Positions 24,180 through 35,959 of a stretch of 64,000 bases of DNA are shown in pieces. The notes under the pieces were generated by a model. That model had not been told where the DNA came from, made no database searches, and was given only the letters and a program-made list of their open reading frames with translations. The DNA is from Wyeomyia smithii (taxonomy: Eukaryota; Arthropoda; Insecta; Diptera; Culicidae): positions 237,506,892 to 237,570,891 of the forward strand of contig NC_073696.1 of the NCBI RefSeq assembly GCF_029784165.1, given 5' to 3'. The stretch's first letter is position 1. Every line of letters begins with the position of its first letter. The translations under genes were made by a program, and so were the position numbers.

Positions 24180-24296
24180 ACGCGATCTTTATTTTACACG
24201 ATTTGTTCAAAATTACGCGATTTGTTCAAAATTACGATTTTTTTACGCGATTTTTTTTGCGCGGACGCATCAATCGCGTAAAAAAAGAATCCAGTG
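24180..24296. repeat. Right subterminal ACGCG repeats of the Tigger-like element
   Basis: Repeated AACGCGATTT/ACACGATTTGTTCAAAATT units and the inverted terminus, mirroring 20096-20215. Confidence 0.6.
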
Positions 24297-24298
24297 TA

Positions 24299-26600
24299 CT
24301 GTGCTTTAAGATTGAAGCTTTTAACACTGTGATGTACTGATTTTTATTGACAAAAAACAGTGTCTTCTATAGTTATTGGACAGAGGAAAAATATGAATCT
24401 TTGTCAATGAATTATAATAGGTATACTGGCGGAAGGAATAAGGTCGGTATAGTAGAGCAGTGAACTGAAAAGAAGTTGTACGGCTTGATAAACAAATAGA
24501 TTTTTTTCAATTTCGCATGTTTTAAGGAATGGAACGAATCCAAAATGAAGATCTAAAAATGCATCCACTGAAAGAGTGGTAAAATTTTTAGTATTAGCGG
24601 ATACCAACAAGTTATTTCACGCAAATAATTCCAGCTTCAGTCATCAAAACATTTATGACGAAACAGAAATATGATATGGCATATGGCATGAAAAAACTGT
24701 GAAACAAACACATTTTAACCAGAAAACTAGTATTATAAAATGTGAAGAATATTTTGATAATTTGAATGCTTATACGTATACGTACACAGGTCATTTGAGT
24801 CCCAAATCTAGGGTCACTCCACCCCCTCAAAGACGATATCTTTACTGAACTAAATTAAACCACGCAAAATCGATCAGCACGTACCTATGTGTGTACATTT
24901 TGGCTTTCCACCACAGCACCTTTCGGTACCAGATAGATGTTAATTGAATAAAACTGATGATAACGAATGTTTAACAAATGTAGCACGCGACTGTAGTAGC
25001 CGGCGATAGACAACGCACGGGACAGTGAATATGAGATCGGGCAATGAAATGGAAATACCACACCCGACCGACTACCGTGCGACATCGGTTGCGTGCCCGT
25101 GAAAATGGTATTGGTTTACGGTCTCCTAATGCTGACGGACTGCCTGACTGACCGAGCGCATAGCATGTGTTGATTTAATATTTTAACTCGTGAACTTTCA
25201 ACGAATTGATTTATTGCCTCCGCTGGGTAGGCGATCACGAAACCTTCACTGATTCTAACCTCCACTCTGGACCCTCGCCAGCGGGGCATACCGCCCTCTG
25301 ATCGAAAACTATGAATTTGTGTGATTTTAAACTTAGTGACAGTTCGAACAACGACCTTGTGACAGGTTAAACGCACAATATTTTCAATGGAATTAGAATT
25401 AAAATTATTTTCCAATTGTCATGTTATTACCCTCTCTTGCTAATGAAATTCATTCGCACGGTCGAGTGTGTTTCTTCGTTCAACGTGTACACACAAAGTG
25501 AACAAAAGTAGGTACGTCAACTATTTGCGATGAATGTTTGAGTAGTCTGGGTTGCGTTTTGGGAACAGCAATTGAACAAAAAAAAAAAAAAAAACGACAA
25601 ATACGGTCGGGTGACATCACCTCCGGGTGATTCAACAAATCACATGATGTGGGTATTTTCCCAATTACGACGAATATACAAAATATGGAAAATTGACAAA
25701 ACCTTGTCAAACTCGATTTCATTACATGTCATTTCAAGAGTTGCTAATCAAAATTTGAATTACAGGTCAGAATCGAATATATACAGTCTACAATTTTTCA
25801 TAATTTTTTAATCAAAGTTTGACCACACTGGACAAAACTAATGGTGATAAATATCATATCATAAAAATATTGTATGTTTTAGCTGTCCAGCGACATGTTG
25901 ATTATAACATTCCGTACAGTTGTATGAAAGTTACTAACATTTGAAAACTTACCCTCTCAGTGTAACATGCTGAGTTTAGTTTTTAAAACATAAACCTGAT
26001 AGGCGATGATATTAGTTGCTATTTTGCGAGGTGTTCCTGCGACATTGAAAGTTCGCTGGAACATTTGTGTACCTACATGTGGTGCACTGTTAAGGACATT
26101 CCACATGGGACGAAACTGAAAGTTCGCCGTAGTGCACCAGAGCGCACCAGCGTCGTTGTCGTCGTCGTCATACATTCAAGAACAAAAATCAATAATTCAT
26201 CAATTATAAACATGTGAATCAGTGCCCGCGCTGACAGGCCGGTCATATTGATTGTAGCATGTGTGTAGTTTCATCGTCCTGTGATGGATAGTCGACATGT
26301 GGCAATGGCTGGCTGCTGGTGGCGGGAGAACAAGTTAATGGGTATCTGTTTACTTAGCACAACACCGAACCGGTAGGGGATTTTTTTTCTTCTTCAAACG
26401 TTTTGCGTGATAGGGCGTGCGCGAGGTGAAGGCAGGTCACATTCACATAGGGCTATTTCGAACTTATTTTCAAAGTCATTGGTTCGCGAAAAGACCTTTT
26501 CCATGTACTGATCAATAAATAACGATAACAGTGGTGGGCTGTAACGAAGTAATTCTTCACTATTTTCTACAGTTAAGAAGCCATATGCAACGGTGGTCGT
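24299..26600. other. Intergenic sequence downstream of Msh5
   Basis: No transposon coding or bounded repeat was recognised. A 16-nt A run lies near 25578 and a short GTC triplet run near 26153. The segment probably includes the Msh5 3' untranslated region at its right edge, but no clear poly(A) signal was found close to the stop codon. Confidence 0.35.
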
Positions 26601-26605
26601 GATAT

Positions 26606-28982
26606 TCACACATGACCTTCAGCAGGATGTGTGGTTTGCGTGAGGGGCAAGGAATTGTAGAGCTGAACAACCGCCCAGGGATCGATGATCTCGTTGGTCA
26701 GAAATTTCTTTATTAGCGTTAGAGCCAACCGTTGGCTGACGGCTGTGAAGTTTTCTTGACAGCTGGAAATAGATAATTCATAGTCATAGAATAAACGTAC
26801 AGAACGGATAGTGATACAATACGTACTTCGAATCAAAGACTGGATTAGATTCAATGCTCTTCTCCTCTGGCTGTTCCTGTTCGACGGATTGTGTTGCATA
26901 TATCCGAAGAAACTGGTTCTCGTCGAAGAACTTGGTGATGGTGGTGAACTGCGTTCCAACCAGCGTTAGCGGAGCATTTTCACCTTTTCCTAGAATGTGC
27001 TCGATGCTGGAAATAAGTAATGATTTCCCCTCGGAGTACGTAGTCCCTTTACCGAACTCATCGATTAACACCAAAGATCTACCGGTTGCATTCTGAAGTA
27101 TGTTGGACATTTGGAACAGTTCTCCCATAAAAGAAGACTTACCACTGAAGACTGATTCCGGGTAGTCTAAACGGGTGTAAATCGAGTCCAGCAAACCGAT
27201 AATGGCCGATTGGGCCGGAACGAAAGATCCTACGTGGGCGAGGTAACATGTGAGGGCAAGTTCTTTGAGGTAGATTGTCTTTCCGAGTGGTTCCGTAGCA
27301 GCCATGATGGTCACAAAGTTTTTCTCACTGGATCCAATGGTAGTACTGCTGGGTCGATAGACTTTAAACTGTTCCACGAGAGGATGTCTACCGCCTTTAA
27401 TTTCAATAACCTTCTGCTCGGTGATAATTGGGCGTGTGTAATCCAGACTTTCGGCAACAGAGGCGAAAGCCAACAGTACGTCAAGTCGGGCTGCCAGCTT
27501 AAAAACGTTCAACACTTCCGGTATGGTACGGTCAATGAATTCGGTTAACTTTTCCTGAATACTTTGCTGTCGCTCGCTCATGGCAGCTAGAAGACTACTT
27601 AGACTATGGTTGAGCTCTCGGCAGAGACTGTTCTGAAAGTAGACAGTGTCATCCGATTGTAGCAGTAGGTTCATCTGGGATCGTTCGAATATCGCGGGAT
27701 CTCGGAGGTTTTCAACCACGTTACTACTGAACACGAAACCGTAACTGTCGAGGAAATTAACGTAAACGTCGTTCAAATCAACGGGCAGACTATCGATGTC
27801 CAATCGGGAAGACTCTACAATCGAGGTTTTCGCTTCATCGAAGATGCTGTACATTCGATCCAGTTCCGCATCAAGTCCTCGTTTCACCGCAAACTTATTT
27901 TCTTGTTCTCCTCTTTCTAGGTCGATAACTTCGTTCAGAGTAAACAAAACTTGTTTCAATGTGTTACCTTGGGTCGAAACAAATCCCGCCAGACTGCCTA
28001 TGGCAGTATCCTGCAACGATGGTTCATTTGTAGCCGAACATAGTTTACAAAGCAAATAACTGTACATGATGTTCTTTTTAAATGAGGCCCAATCTTTGTT
28101 TTTGGCAGTTTTGTTGGTAATCTTTCGATACAACACCTGAACTCTAGTAAGATTACCTATTAGGTTTCTCATTTCAGCTGCGGCTTTACTGCTGCGAGGA
28201 TCAACAAGCCACTGAACCGTATCCAGCCGTCGATTTAGCTCGTCTAGATCCCGTATTGGCTGCTTCAATACCGCCACTAGTTCTAATTTTCCGATCTTCG
28301 ACGAGCATCTGTTGAATAAGTTGATCAACGAACACGAGCACTCCTCCAGCTTTACCTTGAACCCGGAAGGGTGTAATCTGGCGTTGAAAATCTGCAACGC
28401 CTGGCATGTTAGGTCATCGATCATCAACTGTGACTCGGGTGCGAGCAGATTAACCTTCAACAGAAGAGGTCCATCGTTTTCCTTGTTGAGATCTAGCAGT
28501 CTCAGCAGACAGGCGACTGCGTGAATTAGTAGATCCTGTTTGAAGGGAAAGACACTCTCCAAAAATAATTTCTTCTCACTCTTCGAAGCCTGAGGTAGCA
28601 TTCCTGGTAAATTCAATGCCAATATCCGTTCGTAACTACTCTTAACAGCTTTGGAACCAAAACCGCAAATGCGAGCCTTTTCACAAAGTTCTATTCTGCC
28701 TGCATCAAAATTTAGCAGACTCGTACCGGTAGGGAAATCTAAAAGCTCCAGAACATCATCCAAAAATATTCGCGAACCGGACACGAGATAAAACAGTGGA
28801 TCGTACTGTCGGATGAGGTTTCTAATCAAAGGATACTGGGGACTCGGTTCTGCGGCCTGCTGAACGGCACTCAGTTCCAGTAGATCAACGTCGTAGTAAG
28901 CAGCAGCTAAGCAGCCCTGACTCCAGCAAAGCGAAAGGATTTTGTTCGCTTCAGTAGCGCTGTGAGATGCCGGTTCGTGCAT
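26606..28982 (-). CDS. Msh5: MutS homologue 5 (meiotic MSH5)
   Basis: MSH5 pairs with MSH4 to form a clamp that binds and stabilises meiotic recombination intermediates and promotes crossovers. It has no mismatch-repair role. Exon 1 spans 28982-26827 and exon 2 26762-26606, joined across a 64-nt intron with GTACGT donor and TTTCCAG acceptor; the product is 770 residues (human MSH5 is 834). The N-terminal LAAAYYDVDLLEL, the core start LFNRCSSKIGKLEL (about residues 220-235), the clamp-side RLDVLLAFASVAES, and GGRHPLVEQ before the ATPase all align with MSH5. Walker B SLVLIDEFGKGT (D641, E642) is intact. The Walker A position reads ATEPLGKT (562-569): lysine 568 and Thr569 are kept, but the first glycine and the usual Asn are replaced. 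The ATG at 28982 is the first in the frame; a TATAAAA lies about 25 nt upstream, so a further 5' exon cannot be excluded. Confidence 0.92.
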
Positions 28983-29830
28983 GACACACGCATAAAATTT
29001 TATACCCCCAGTAATGGGAGCGACCTATGGAGACAGAAAGAGAGGTACATAATTTATGTGCTCTGGGCATGGCTAACTGGTTCTCGTGGGGGGTGGGATG
29101 GAACAGCAAATACGCGACGAAACTTAGTCGTTTAAATTGGTCGACACGTGAGTTTATTCGGTTTCAATCTTATCCTGAACTTCAAGGATTTTTTCTCGGT
29201 TGAATGGTCAGCTGTGTGTCTGTGATTTGTTGCGTTTTCATTTTGTCGCGCTTTGCTACGAAAAAGCAAGCTTATTTCATGATTTCGCACTTGTAAACAG
29301 AATCGATTGACCACGTTCGTCATGCAACTTCGCTTTGGCAACAATGAAATCTTTTGAGTCGCACTGTTTCATCGACAAGTCGCTCTAGAATCGTGCGATA
29401 AATATCAACGGGAATTTACATTCATCGAACGGCACATGAACTGCGACATTACTAATTTCTGGGTGATTTTACTCGTGTCTGATCTTAAAACGAACTTGCG
29501 CAAGTGAAGGAGATCGTAGGAATATTCCTTAGAATGGACTCGTCATCTACCATACAAGGCTAACGATCACTTTACTACATTCGTCTCAATGGGGCATAGC
29601 TTTTCAATATGCTGAACCTTATATAAGATGCTATGTGGTCATTCGATACGGTTCACGAATGATGACTAACTCATCTGCGCACTTTGATTCTAAATAGCAT
29701 GACATAATTAAACCATTCAACTTAACTTCCGTGATGCCTAGATTTTGAAAGAAGGGTAGGGCTTTAGATTGGTAGTTTCTTTTAAATGTTTGTGCTGTTT
29801 TTATGCTACGATCAGAAACGTCTCAGATTC
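28983..29830. other. Region upstream of Msh5
   Basis: No gene recognised. Sequence next to 28982 would include the Msh5 promoter or 5' leader. A minus-strand TATAAAA occurs near 29000, but it is too close to the ATG to be assigned with confidence. Confidence 0.3.
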
Positions 29831-29839
29831 ACTTTTAAA

Positions 29840-30430
29840 GGTGCGGTTTTTTTGTAACTCGCTTATCATAGCAATTAAAGACTGCAACGATTTGTGTCGA
29901 AAATTTTTAATATCTTTATATCTTTAAAATTTTTAATATTGACATAGTTTGTATATAAATCGAGTGTACCAGAACAAAGGAGGGTGAATCGGTACAGTAA
30001 AAATAATTAGTGGTCAAAAAACTTGTTTGTAAATGACAAGTTTGTTCTTAAACAATGTTTGGAATTTCGGTTAATGAGAGGATATAAATATATTCAACAC
30101 AAGACTAGACTCAAGACTGAACCTTAAGGCCCACTGTTCTGACAGTAAATCAGTAAGATTTAAAATTCTGATACAGAAACTATAGAGTTCGATCAATTAA
30201 ATAATTTTTTAAATTGTAAAATTAAAGTTAATTATTTCGCATTCAAACCTATATGCCGAACACTATTGAGTGCTTTTTCATGCCTAGAAGGGCAGTTCCA
30301 GTGAAATAACCTCCTGACTTGTTAGCTCGTACCAAACCTCAGCTGGGTTCTTGTTCGGATTTGAAATAGGAGTAATTTTTGCATTGTCCATAATTTGGGA
30401 AATATGAAATTTTAAAACAATTGTTGGATT
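29840..30430 (-). pseudogene. Jockey-like retrotransposon relic
   Basis: This segment is collinear with the minus-strand element at 62690-64000. Shared blocks include the 3' region (GCAATTAAAGACTGCAACGA here), the sequence around AATCGAGTGTACC, and the RT motif A-B region (30100-30400). The RT coding is broken by stops and frame changes, and about 280 bp present in the other copy (roughly 63250-63530) is missing. It is older than the 62.7 kb copy. Confidence 0.7.
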
Positions 30431-30889
30431 TTTTTCTGAAAATTCCATTGTGCTTTCTGGGAGATATTTATTTAAAATCTCAAAAATCCCGTCGTCACCG
30501 TGCTTTAATTAGAATTTTCTATAAGTGATTCAATTTCATTTAAGTTTTTTTCCCCTGTGTCGACTCATCACTGCGACCAGAGATTAGATCTATTGTGATA
30601 TTCCCCAGGTGTTTTCTGTACTCCGCACTTCATATTTTTGGCAGTATCACTATTGAAGTAAGTGATACGCTTATCATACATACCCGTGCTTGTGTGTAAG
30701 TTTTACCAGTTTTATATTTTTTTTGTGCTCACGTGTGCAGAATTTGAATCAGGCTCAAGCTCTTCAAAATTGTAGGAGTAAAAAGGAAATTAGTAAATTG
30801 ATATTAAAAAAATATCAATCCGCCGAAGCCGATTTATACGCGGGGGATATGTAACGCATTAAAATCCGCGTAAGCAAATGAGCATGAGC
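30431..30889. other. Unassigned sequence with an ACGCG fragment
   Basis: Only a short piece resembling the ACGCG MITE end (ACGCGGGGGATATGTAACGC, near 30839) can be recognised. Confidence 0.3.
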
Positions 30890-31215
30890 ATTGACGACCG
30901 CACATATCGTAGTTGCACCTTCGTGATTGACCTGAGCTAGTGAAGTTGCACAGAGAACCACATAGATAGCTTTTGGGATGTTATACCATCTGTAATGTAC
31001 AACAATTCAGTAGATCTCACTTTAGAAAGATCAATAACGGCGCCGGCCACGTCCTCGTGGACGTTGGGAAAAGATAGGAAGAGGATTGTTAGTTCGACAA
31101 ACGTTGTTATGAGACCGAGTTCACCTCTGCATCTCTACAAATGTCACATGAAGGGAATTTGTGTTAGTGTTAGGTGATAGGTAAGATCATCGCCGTGGTA
31201 AGCAATACGATCAGA
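30890..31215 (-). repeat. Unknown dispersed repeat, copy B
   Basis: Parallel to copy A (71-480). On the minus strand VAGAVIDLSK and, in another frame, CATSLAQVNHEGATT correspond to VAAAVIDLHK and CATSLAQMNHGGTTT of copy A. The frame changes show that this copy no longer encodes a full protein. Confidence 0.6.
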
Positions 31216-31276
31216 GGATAAATTTCAAACCCTATAATAAATCTGCAGATACAAAAACTAAGCGCAATACTCAATA

Positions 31277-31910
31277 CAGTCATACCTCGATATAAGGCAA
31301 CCTCGATATAACGTAACTCGATATAACGTAACTTTTACCTCGATATAACGTAACTTTTTAAAATGTATTGAGATTGAAAATAAATGATACAGCAACTGTT
31401 TTTGGGCTATAAAGTGCATTAAAAAAATGTTTGTAGTGAGTTTTGAAACAGATGGAACCAATGCGAAAATTGTCCAAAATGGGCATTAGGAAGATTTAGA
31501 AATACTAATAGGTGATGGGAAATAGGTTTTCACGCATCCTTCAGTAACAATTCACAGTCTTACATCAATTGAAAAAAAAATTTTTTTGCTTGTTGAAATT
31601 TTTTCTAAATGGGCATAAGAAAGGTTTAAAAATACTAATAGGTGATGGAAAATAGGTTTTCACGCATCTTTGAGTGACCTCTTGTATCAATTTAAAAAAA
31701 ATTTTTTGCTTCTGAAAATATTTCTAAATAGGCATAAGAAAGGTTTAAAAATACTGATAGGTTATGGAAAATTCGTTTTCGCGCATCTTTGAGTAACCAT
31801 TAACATTCTTGCATAAATAAAAAAAAAATTTTTTTTTGCTCCGATATAACGTAACTCGATATAACGTAACGAAAATAAAAATAAAGTTGCCTTATATCGT
31901 GGTATGACTG
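31277..31910. mobile_element. 634-bp TA-flanked MITE with internal tandem repeats
   Basis: Termini are nearly identical inverted repeats over about 25 nt; the left starts CAGTCATACCTCGATATAAG and the right, read inwards, differs at one base in that span. TA flanks each side. CGATATAACGTAAC words are repeated in both subterminal regions. The middle holds three tandem copies of a unit of about 120-130 bp (starting near 31480, 31610 and 31730) with AATACTAATAGGTGATGG. The layout fits a non-autonomous pogo/Tigger-type element. Confidence 0.8.
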
Positions 31911-31912
31911 TA

Positions 31913-32600
31913 CTTTGTGTCCTGTGATACGGATCGCCAGATCATCAGCCTCCGCAAACCGAGCTCGAACAATTGATCACTGTACTAAAAATAAGACCTA
32001 TTTTCCTTTTCCATTATTTTAGAGTCAATAAAGTTGATATATTTGATAATAAAAAATACAATGCTGTGAGTAATAATTATATTTCACGATAACGTTGTTT
32101 AAAGTGGCCACTATAAGGTACCCGGTTGTTATCTTCATCACATGTTACATGTGACTTATATTCGAACGCGAGTTGTCAAAATGTGGGTGTAGCCTTGACT
32201 TTTTCAACATCGATTTTTTTGGGACAACCTACTGGCCAGGCTCTTAACTAGCAGGGTTTCATAAGCAAGAGATATTCTCATCCAGAGGGTATTGGTGTGG
32301 TTTGTGGAAGCTTGGAGTATGGTACATTGATGCTAGCCGAAATCTTATTCTTCACTTTTCAGAATTTTCTAGCCTTTGAGCAGAGGTTTCATATACTATG
32401 TCCTCATTATGACCAGTTCGGTATTTTGTCAATAAACTTAGGACTGTATTTTGGGCATTTTTTTGAATGATTTAAGTTTTCAGATGCATGAAACTTTACC
32501 ACTTTTTATATTTAAAAGGCAGCACTCGCATCGACAAATAATAGAGAACTGTAGTGAAATGTCTTGACCCCGAGTGTCTGTGTCGGTAGGAGGAAATAAA
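31913..32600. other. Unassigned sequence
   Basis: No supported feature. Confidence 0.35.
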
Positions 32601-32609
32601 AAACATTAA

Positions 32610-32675
32610 CTTTCCTTTCCACCGCAGTCGTGGAGATGCAGAGATTAAATCGGTCTGAATGCTTAATGCTTGCTA
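32610..32675 (+). repeat. Unknown dispersed repeat, copy C (short)
   Basis: About 60 bp match the CGCAGTCGTGGAGATGCAGAG part of copies A and D, in the same orientation as D. It lies just upstream of the RTE-like element. Confidence 0.5.
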
Positions 32676-32819
32676 CATAAAATTACACCCGTTGCTTTTA
32701 TAATAGCGCTTATACCTTTCAAAATACGTGCCTGCTGAAGTGCATTTTTTTTGGTTGGTAAATGGTTGGACACGTGTCACCTGAGACCCTATTGTGGTCA
32801 TTCACCTCTGTCCAGCAAC

Positions 32820-34777
32820 TCCTATCCCAACCCCCACGAGGTGCCGACCGGAATACGAGTAACCTTAGCGGAGATCGGGAAAATTTCCTGAGGGTAAGGA
32901 CGAGAGAGAACCTGGTCAAATACAGACGGGCAAGGAACGACATGACCACGATCCTGAGACGTAAAAAACGCCAGTAAGAGGATCGCTACCATGAAGAGCT
33001 AGAAGAGCTGTTCACTGCTAATAGGACGCGAAAGTTCTACGAACAGGTTAACCAATCCCGTAAGGGCTATGTGCCGCGAGCCGACTTATGCAAGGATATG
33101 GAAGGTAACCTCATTACGAACGACAGCGAGGTGGTCGACAGGTGGAAGCAGTACTTCGATGAACATCTGAATGGCGATGCAACAAACAGAAGTGGAACTG
33201 GAACGGACCTGGGAGTGCCATCAATGGATGACCGGGTATTAGCCCCCGACCTCGACGAAGTTCAGCGGGAGATTGGGAGGCTGAAGAACAACAAAGTCAC
33301 CGGCAAAGACGGTCTGCCGGGCGAGCCCTACAAACATGGTAAAGTAACGCTTGCTAGAGCATTGCACTGGGTCATTTCCAAGATCTGGGAAGAGAAAAAA
33401 CTGCCGGAAGAGTGGATGGAGGGAGTCGTCTGCCCCATCTATAAAAAGGGCGACAAGCTGAAGTGCTGCATTTATCGTGGCATTACACTTATCAACGCTG
33501 CATAAAAAATAATATCCCAAGTTCTATTCCTACGTCTAACACTTTTCACAAAATGGTTCGTGGGGCAGTACCAGGCGGGTTTCATGGGAGCCCGCGCAAC
33601 CACAGACCAAATTTTTTCAACCCGACAGATTTTGCAAAAATGTCGTGAGTACAACGTGTCCACGCATCACATTTTTATCGATTTCAAGGCAGCCTATGAT
33701 ACAGTTGATCGAGAACAGCTATGGCAGATCATGCACGAGAACGAGGATATCTTCCCGAATAAACTGACGCGGCTGATCAGGGCTACCATGAACCGTGTGA
33801 TGTGTTACGTGCGTGTCTCGAGTCCCTTCGAGTCATGCCGAGGATTGAGATAAGGTGATGGACTCTCTTGTTTGCTTTTAAACATCGCCCTCGAAGGTGT
33901 TATACGAAGAGCGGGCATCGACACGAGTGGTACGATTTTTACGAAACGGGTTCAGCTTAACGACTTCGCTGATGACTTCGACATCATAGCACGAAACTTT
34001 GTGACGGTGGAGGAAACCTGCACCAGAATGAAAGTGGAAGCTAAGCGTATTGGACAGCTGATCAATGCGTCGAAAACTAAGTATATGAAGGGAAGAGGCT
34101 CCAAGGAGAACAATGTCAGCCTCCCACCCCGGATCATCGTAGACGGCGATGAGCTTTAGGTGGTAGACGAGTTCGTGTGCTTAGGATCGCTGGTGACCGC
34201 TGACAACAACAACAGCAAGGAGATCTGGAGACGCATTCAAGCGGGAAATCGTGCCTACTTTGCACTTCGTAAGACAATGAGATCCAATCGAGTGCGCCGC
34301 CGTACAAACTTGAAGCTGTACAAAACACTAGTTATACCGGTAGTCCTTTAAGAGCTAGAGACGACAACACTGCTCTCAGAGGACCTCAACGCCCTTGGAG
34401 TTTTCGAACGGAAGGTGCTGCGAACCATCTACGGTGGAGTACAGACTGAAGACGGAGAATGGCGTAGACGCATTAACCATGAGCTGCACGCGCTGCTAGG
34501 AGAGACCCCCATTGCACATCTGATCAAAGTTAACAGATTGCGATGGGTCGGACATGTCGCAAGGATGCCGGACGACAACCCGATTAAAACGACCCTTTTC
34601 AGTAACCCCTCCGGCACCAGAAACAGAGGAGCACAGCGTACACGATGGCTTGATCAGATTGAAAGTGATCTACGAGTGATAAGACGCCTGGGAGCATGGC
34701 GCCATACAGCCCAGAACCGAGTGGAATGGAGACGACTTCTTGATACAGCACGAGCCACCCCGGCTCTAGCCTGCTAG
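32820..34777 (+). pseudogene. RTE-like non-LTR reverse transcriptase, decayed
   Basis: Consecutive frames encode one ORF2: a linker region (EELFTANRTRKFYEQVN, LKNNKVTGKDGLPGE), RT finger CPIYKKGDKLKCCIYRGITL, then after a frameshift near 33490 YQAGFMGARATTDQIFSTRQ, motif A FIDFKAAYDTVDR, a catalytic box reading FADDFDII, and the C-terminal GVFERKVLRTIYGG and LRWVGHVARMPDD. The frame ends at 34777 with an intact-looking C-terminus. In-frame stops at about 33851, 34159 and 34351 break the rest. The endonuclease domain is not recognisable, so the copy is 5' truncated or decayed. RTE-like placement is by general resemblance; the exact clade is uncertain. Confidence 0.8.
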
Positions 34778-34879
34778 GTAAGGTGAGTAAGAAGTGCATT
34801 TTCTTTCTCGAGGGTACACTGGAAAAGTAATAGAAAATAACATAAAGAATAATTAAATAAAAAAAAATTCGCGAGCAAC

Positions 34880-35030
34880 ATTGTTCGACTCAGTCACCTA
34901 CCACGGTGACACAACTCTTTCTTTTCATCGCAGTCGTGGAGATGCAGGGGTAAACCTCCTTCCTTACAAAATCTTTTCTTACTTTAACGATCGTAAGGGC
35001 GTTGCCGGCGCTATCTATACAAAGCGGCAT
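34880..35030 (+). repeat. Unknown dispersed repeat, copy D
   Basis: Matches the reverse complement of copy A: FDSVTYHGDTTL and FSYFNDRKGVAGA correspond to FDSVTYHGDTTL and the NDRQEVAAA region of copy A. The translation frames correspond apart from a small deletion near 35010. Confidence 0.55.
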
Positions 35031-35795
35031 GCTTGTTTTTTTCTCCTCAGAAAATCTCTAGAGTGCATGAGAACATCTTGCACTGTGAAAACAGCTGCTC
35101 TCACACAAAAGAGCAAATCAACGCACATGCTAGAAGAGAACGACGGACGATTTTTATCTGGTGAGCTTCCTGCTGCGGTGAAGCAAACATAATATAGTGT
35201 TTCACAGGGAACGCATTATCTGTTTCCGAATCTTGTGCTTCTGAAAATTCGAAGTGGTGGCTCTAAGTCGGCCGTTTGTGACCTCAATACCGATTCACCT
35301 TAAATTTCATTGATTCGTTTCGATTGATCTAAAAAATGTCTGTGCTAATATATTTATATTGATATTTTTCAATGTAAAAGCTATTTACAATGTCAAACAT
35401 GTTAATTACATAGAAAATATCAACGCGCTAACTCGACTGAGGGTCTGGTGGCAAGCTCTTTTTTTCTAATATTTATCAATCATCCCTTGACAACTCTCCA
35501 CTAGCTTTTGTCACTACGGCTTACGGCTTAAAATACCGTAAAAGTTTATTTTCTTAAGGGTGCTTAATTAGTTTGAAAGAGTTTGAGGCAGCTAAATTGT
35601 CTATCTAAAAAAAATAATTTGTAAAAAAATCTGAGATGACCTTTTTTTGTAAAATCACCTTTTGTTTTAATTATTATAATTTTTCAGTGCAGATTTGACC
35701 TTTTTTTTTCAACATTCTTGGAATTTTTATATTTAGATAATTTGGTAACAGTCATTCTATACCCCCCCCCCCCTCCTGAAAATTTCTACTACTAG
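35031..35795. other. Unassigned AT-rich sequence
   Basis: No supported feature; contains T- and C-homopolymer runs. Confidence 0.35.
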
Positions 35796-35799
35796 CGCC

Positions 35800-35834
35800 A
35801 ACTGGACTGAAGGCTACTAGCCTTCAGTCCAGTT
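35800..35834. repeat. Perfect 17-bp-arm palindrome with 1-nt centre
   Basis: Arms 35800-35816 and 35818-35834 (AACTGGACTGAAGGCTA and its complement) are exact and separated by a single C. It follows a C-rich run. Such a tight palindrome would extrude as a hairpin. Confidence 0.8.
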
Positions 35835-35959
35835 AGCGTGAATTTCGTCAAATGTAAAAAAATTGGAAAATATAGTGTCGAAAGGGGTGAAAAATGTTAA
35901 AGGTGTCCAACAAGTTAGAAACATCGCAAATGTGATAAAGGTTACAGGCAGACTTCCCG

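Larger units (their letters stand above)
20096..24296 (-). mobile_element. 4.2-kb pogo/Tigger-like transposon, inactive
   Basis: The ends are imperfect inverted repeats (left AACTGAATTCTCTTTTTACG, right read inwards CACTGGATTCTTTTTTTACG), each flanked by TA at 20094-20095 and 24297-24298. Inside each end the words ACGCGATT and TTACGCGATTT recur several times (20100-20215 and 24178-24280), like subterminal transposase-binding sites. A pogo-type transposase pseudogene lies on the minus strand at 20451-22096, and a TTA-flanked MITE is inserted at 22704-23164. Pairing of these two ends is inferred from their similarity and the TA flanks. Confidence 0.7.

Noticed and set aside
26784..26826. Unspliced 3' end of Msh5 (a 14-residue tail read through the intron).
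   Set aside because: A consensus GTACGT donor and CAG acceptor join the frame to a longer C-terminus that fits the family better.
28985..29010. TATAAAA as the Msh5 TATA box.
   Set aside because: It is only about 25 nt from the ATG, leaving almost no 5' leader; it may be coincidental or the start may lie in an upstream exon.
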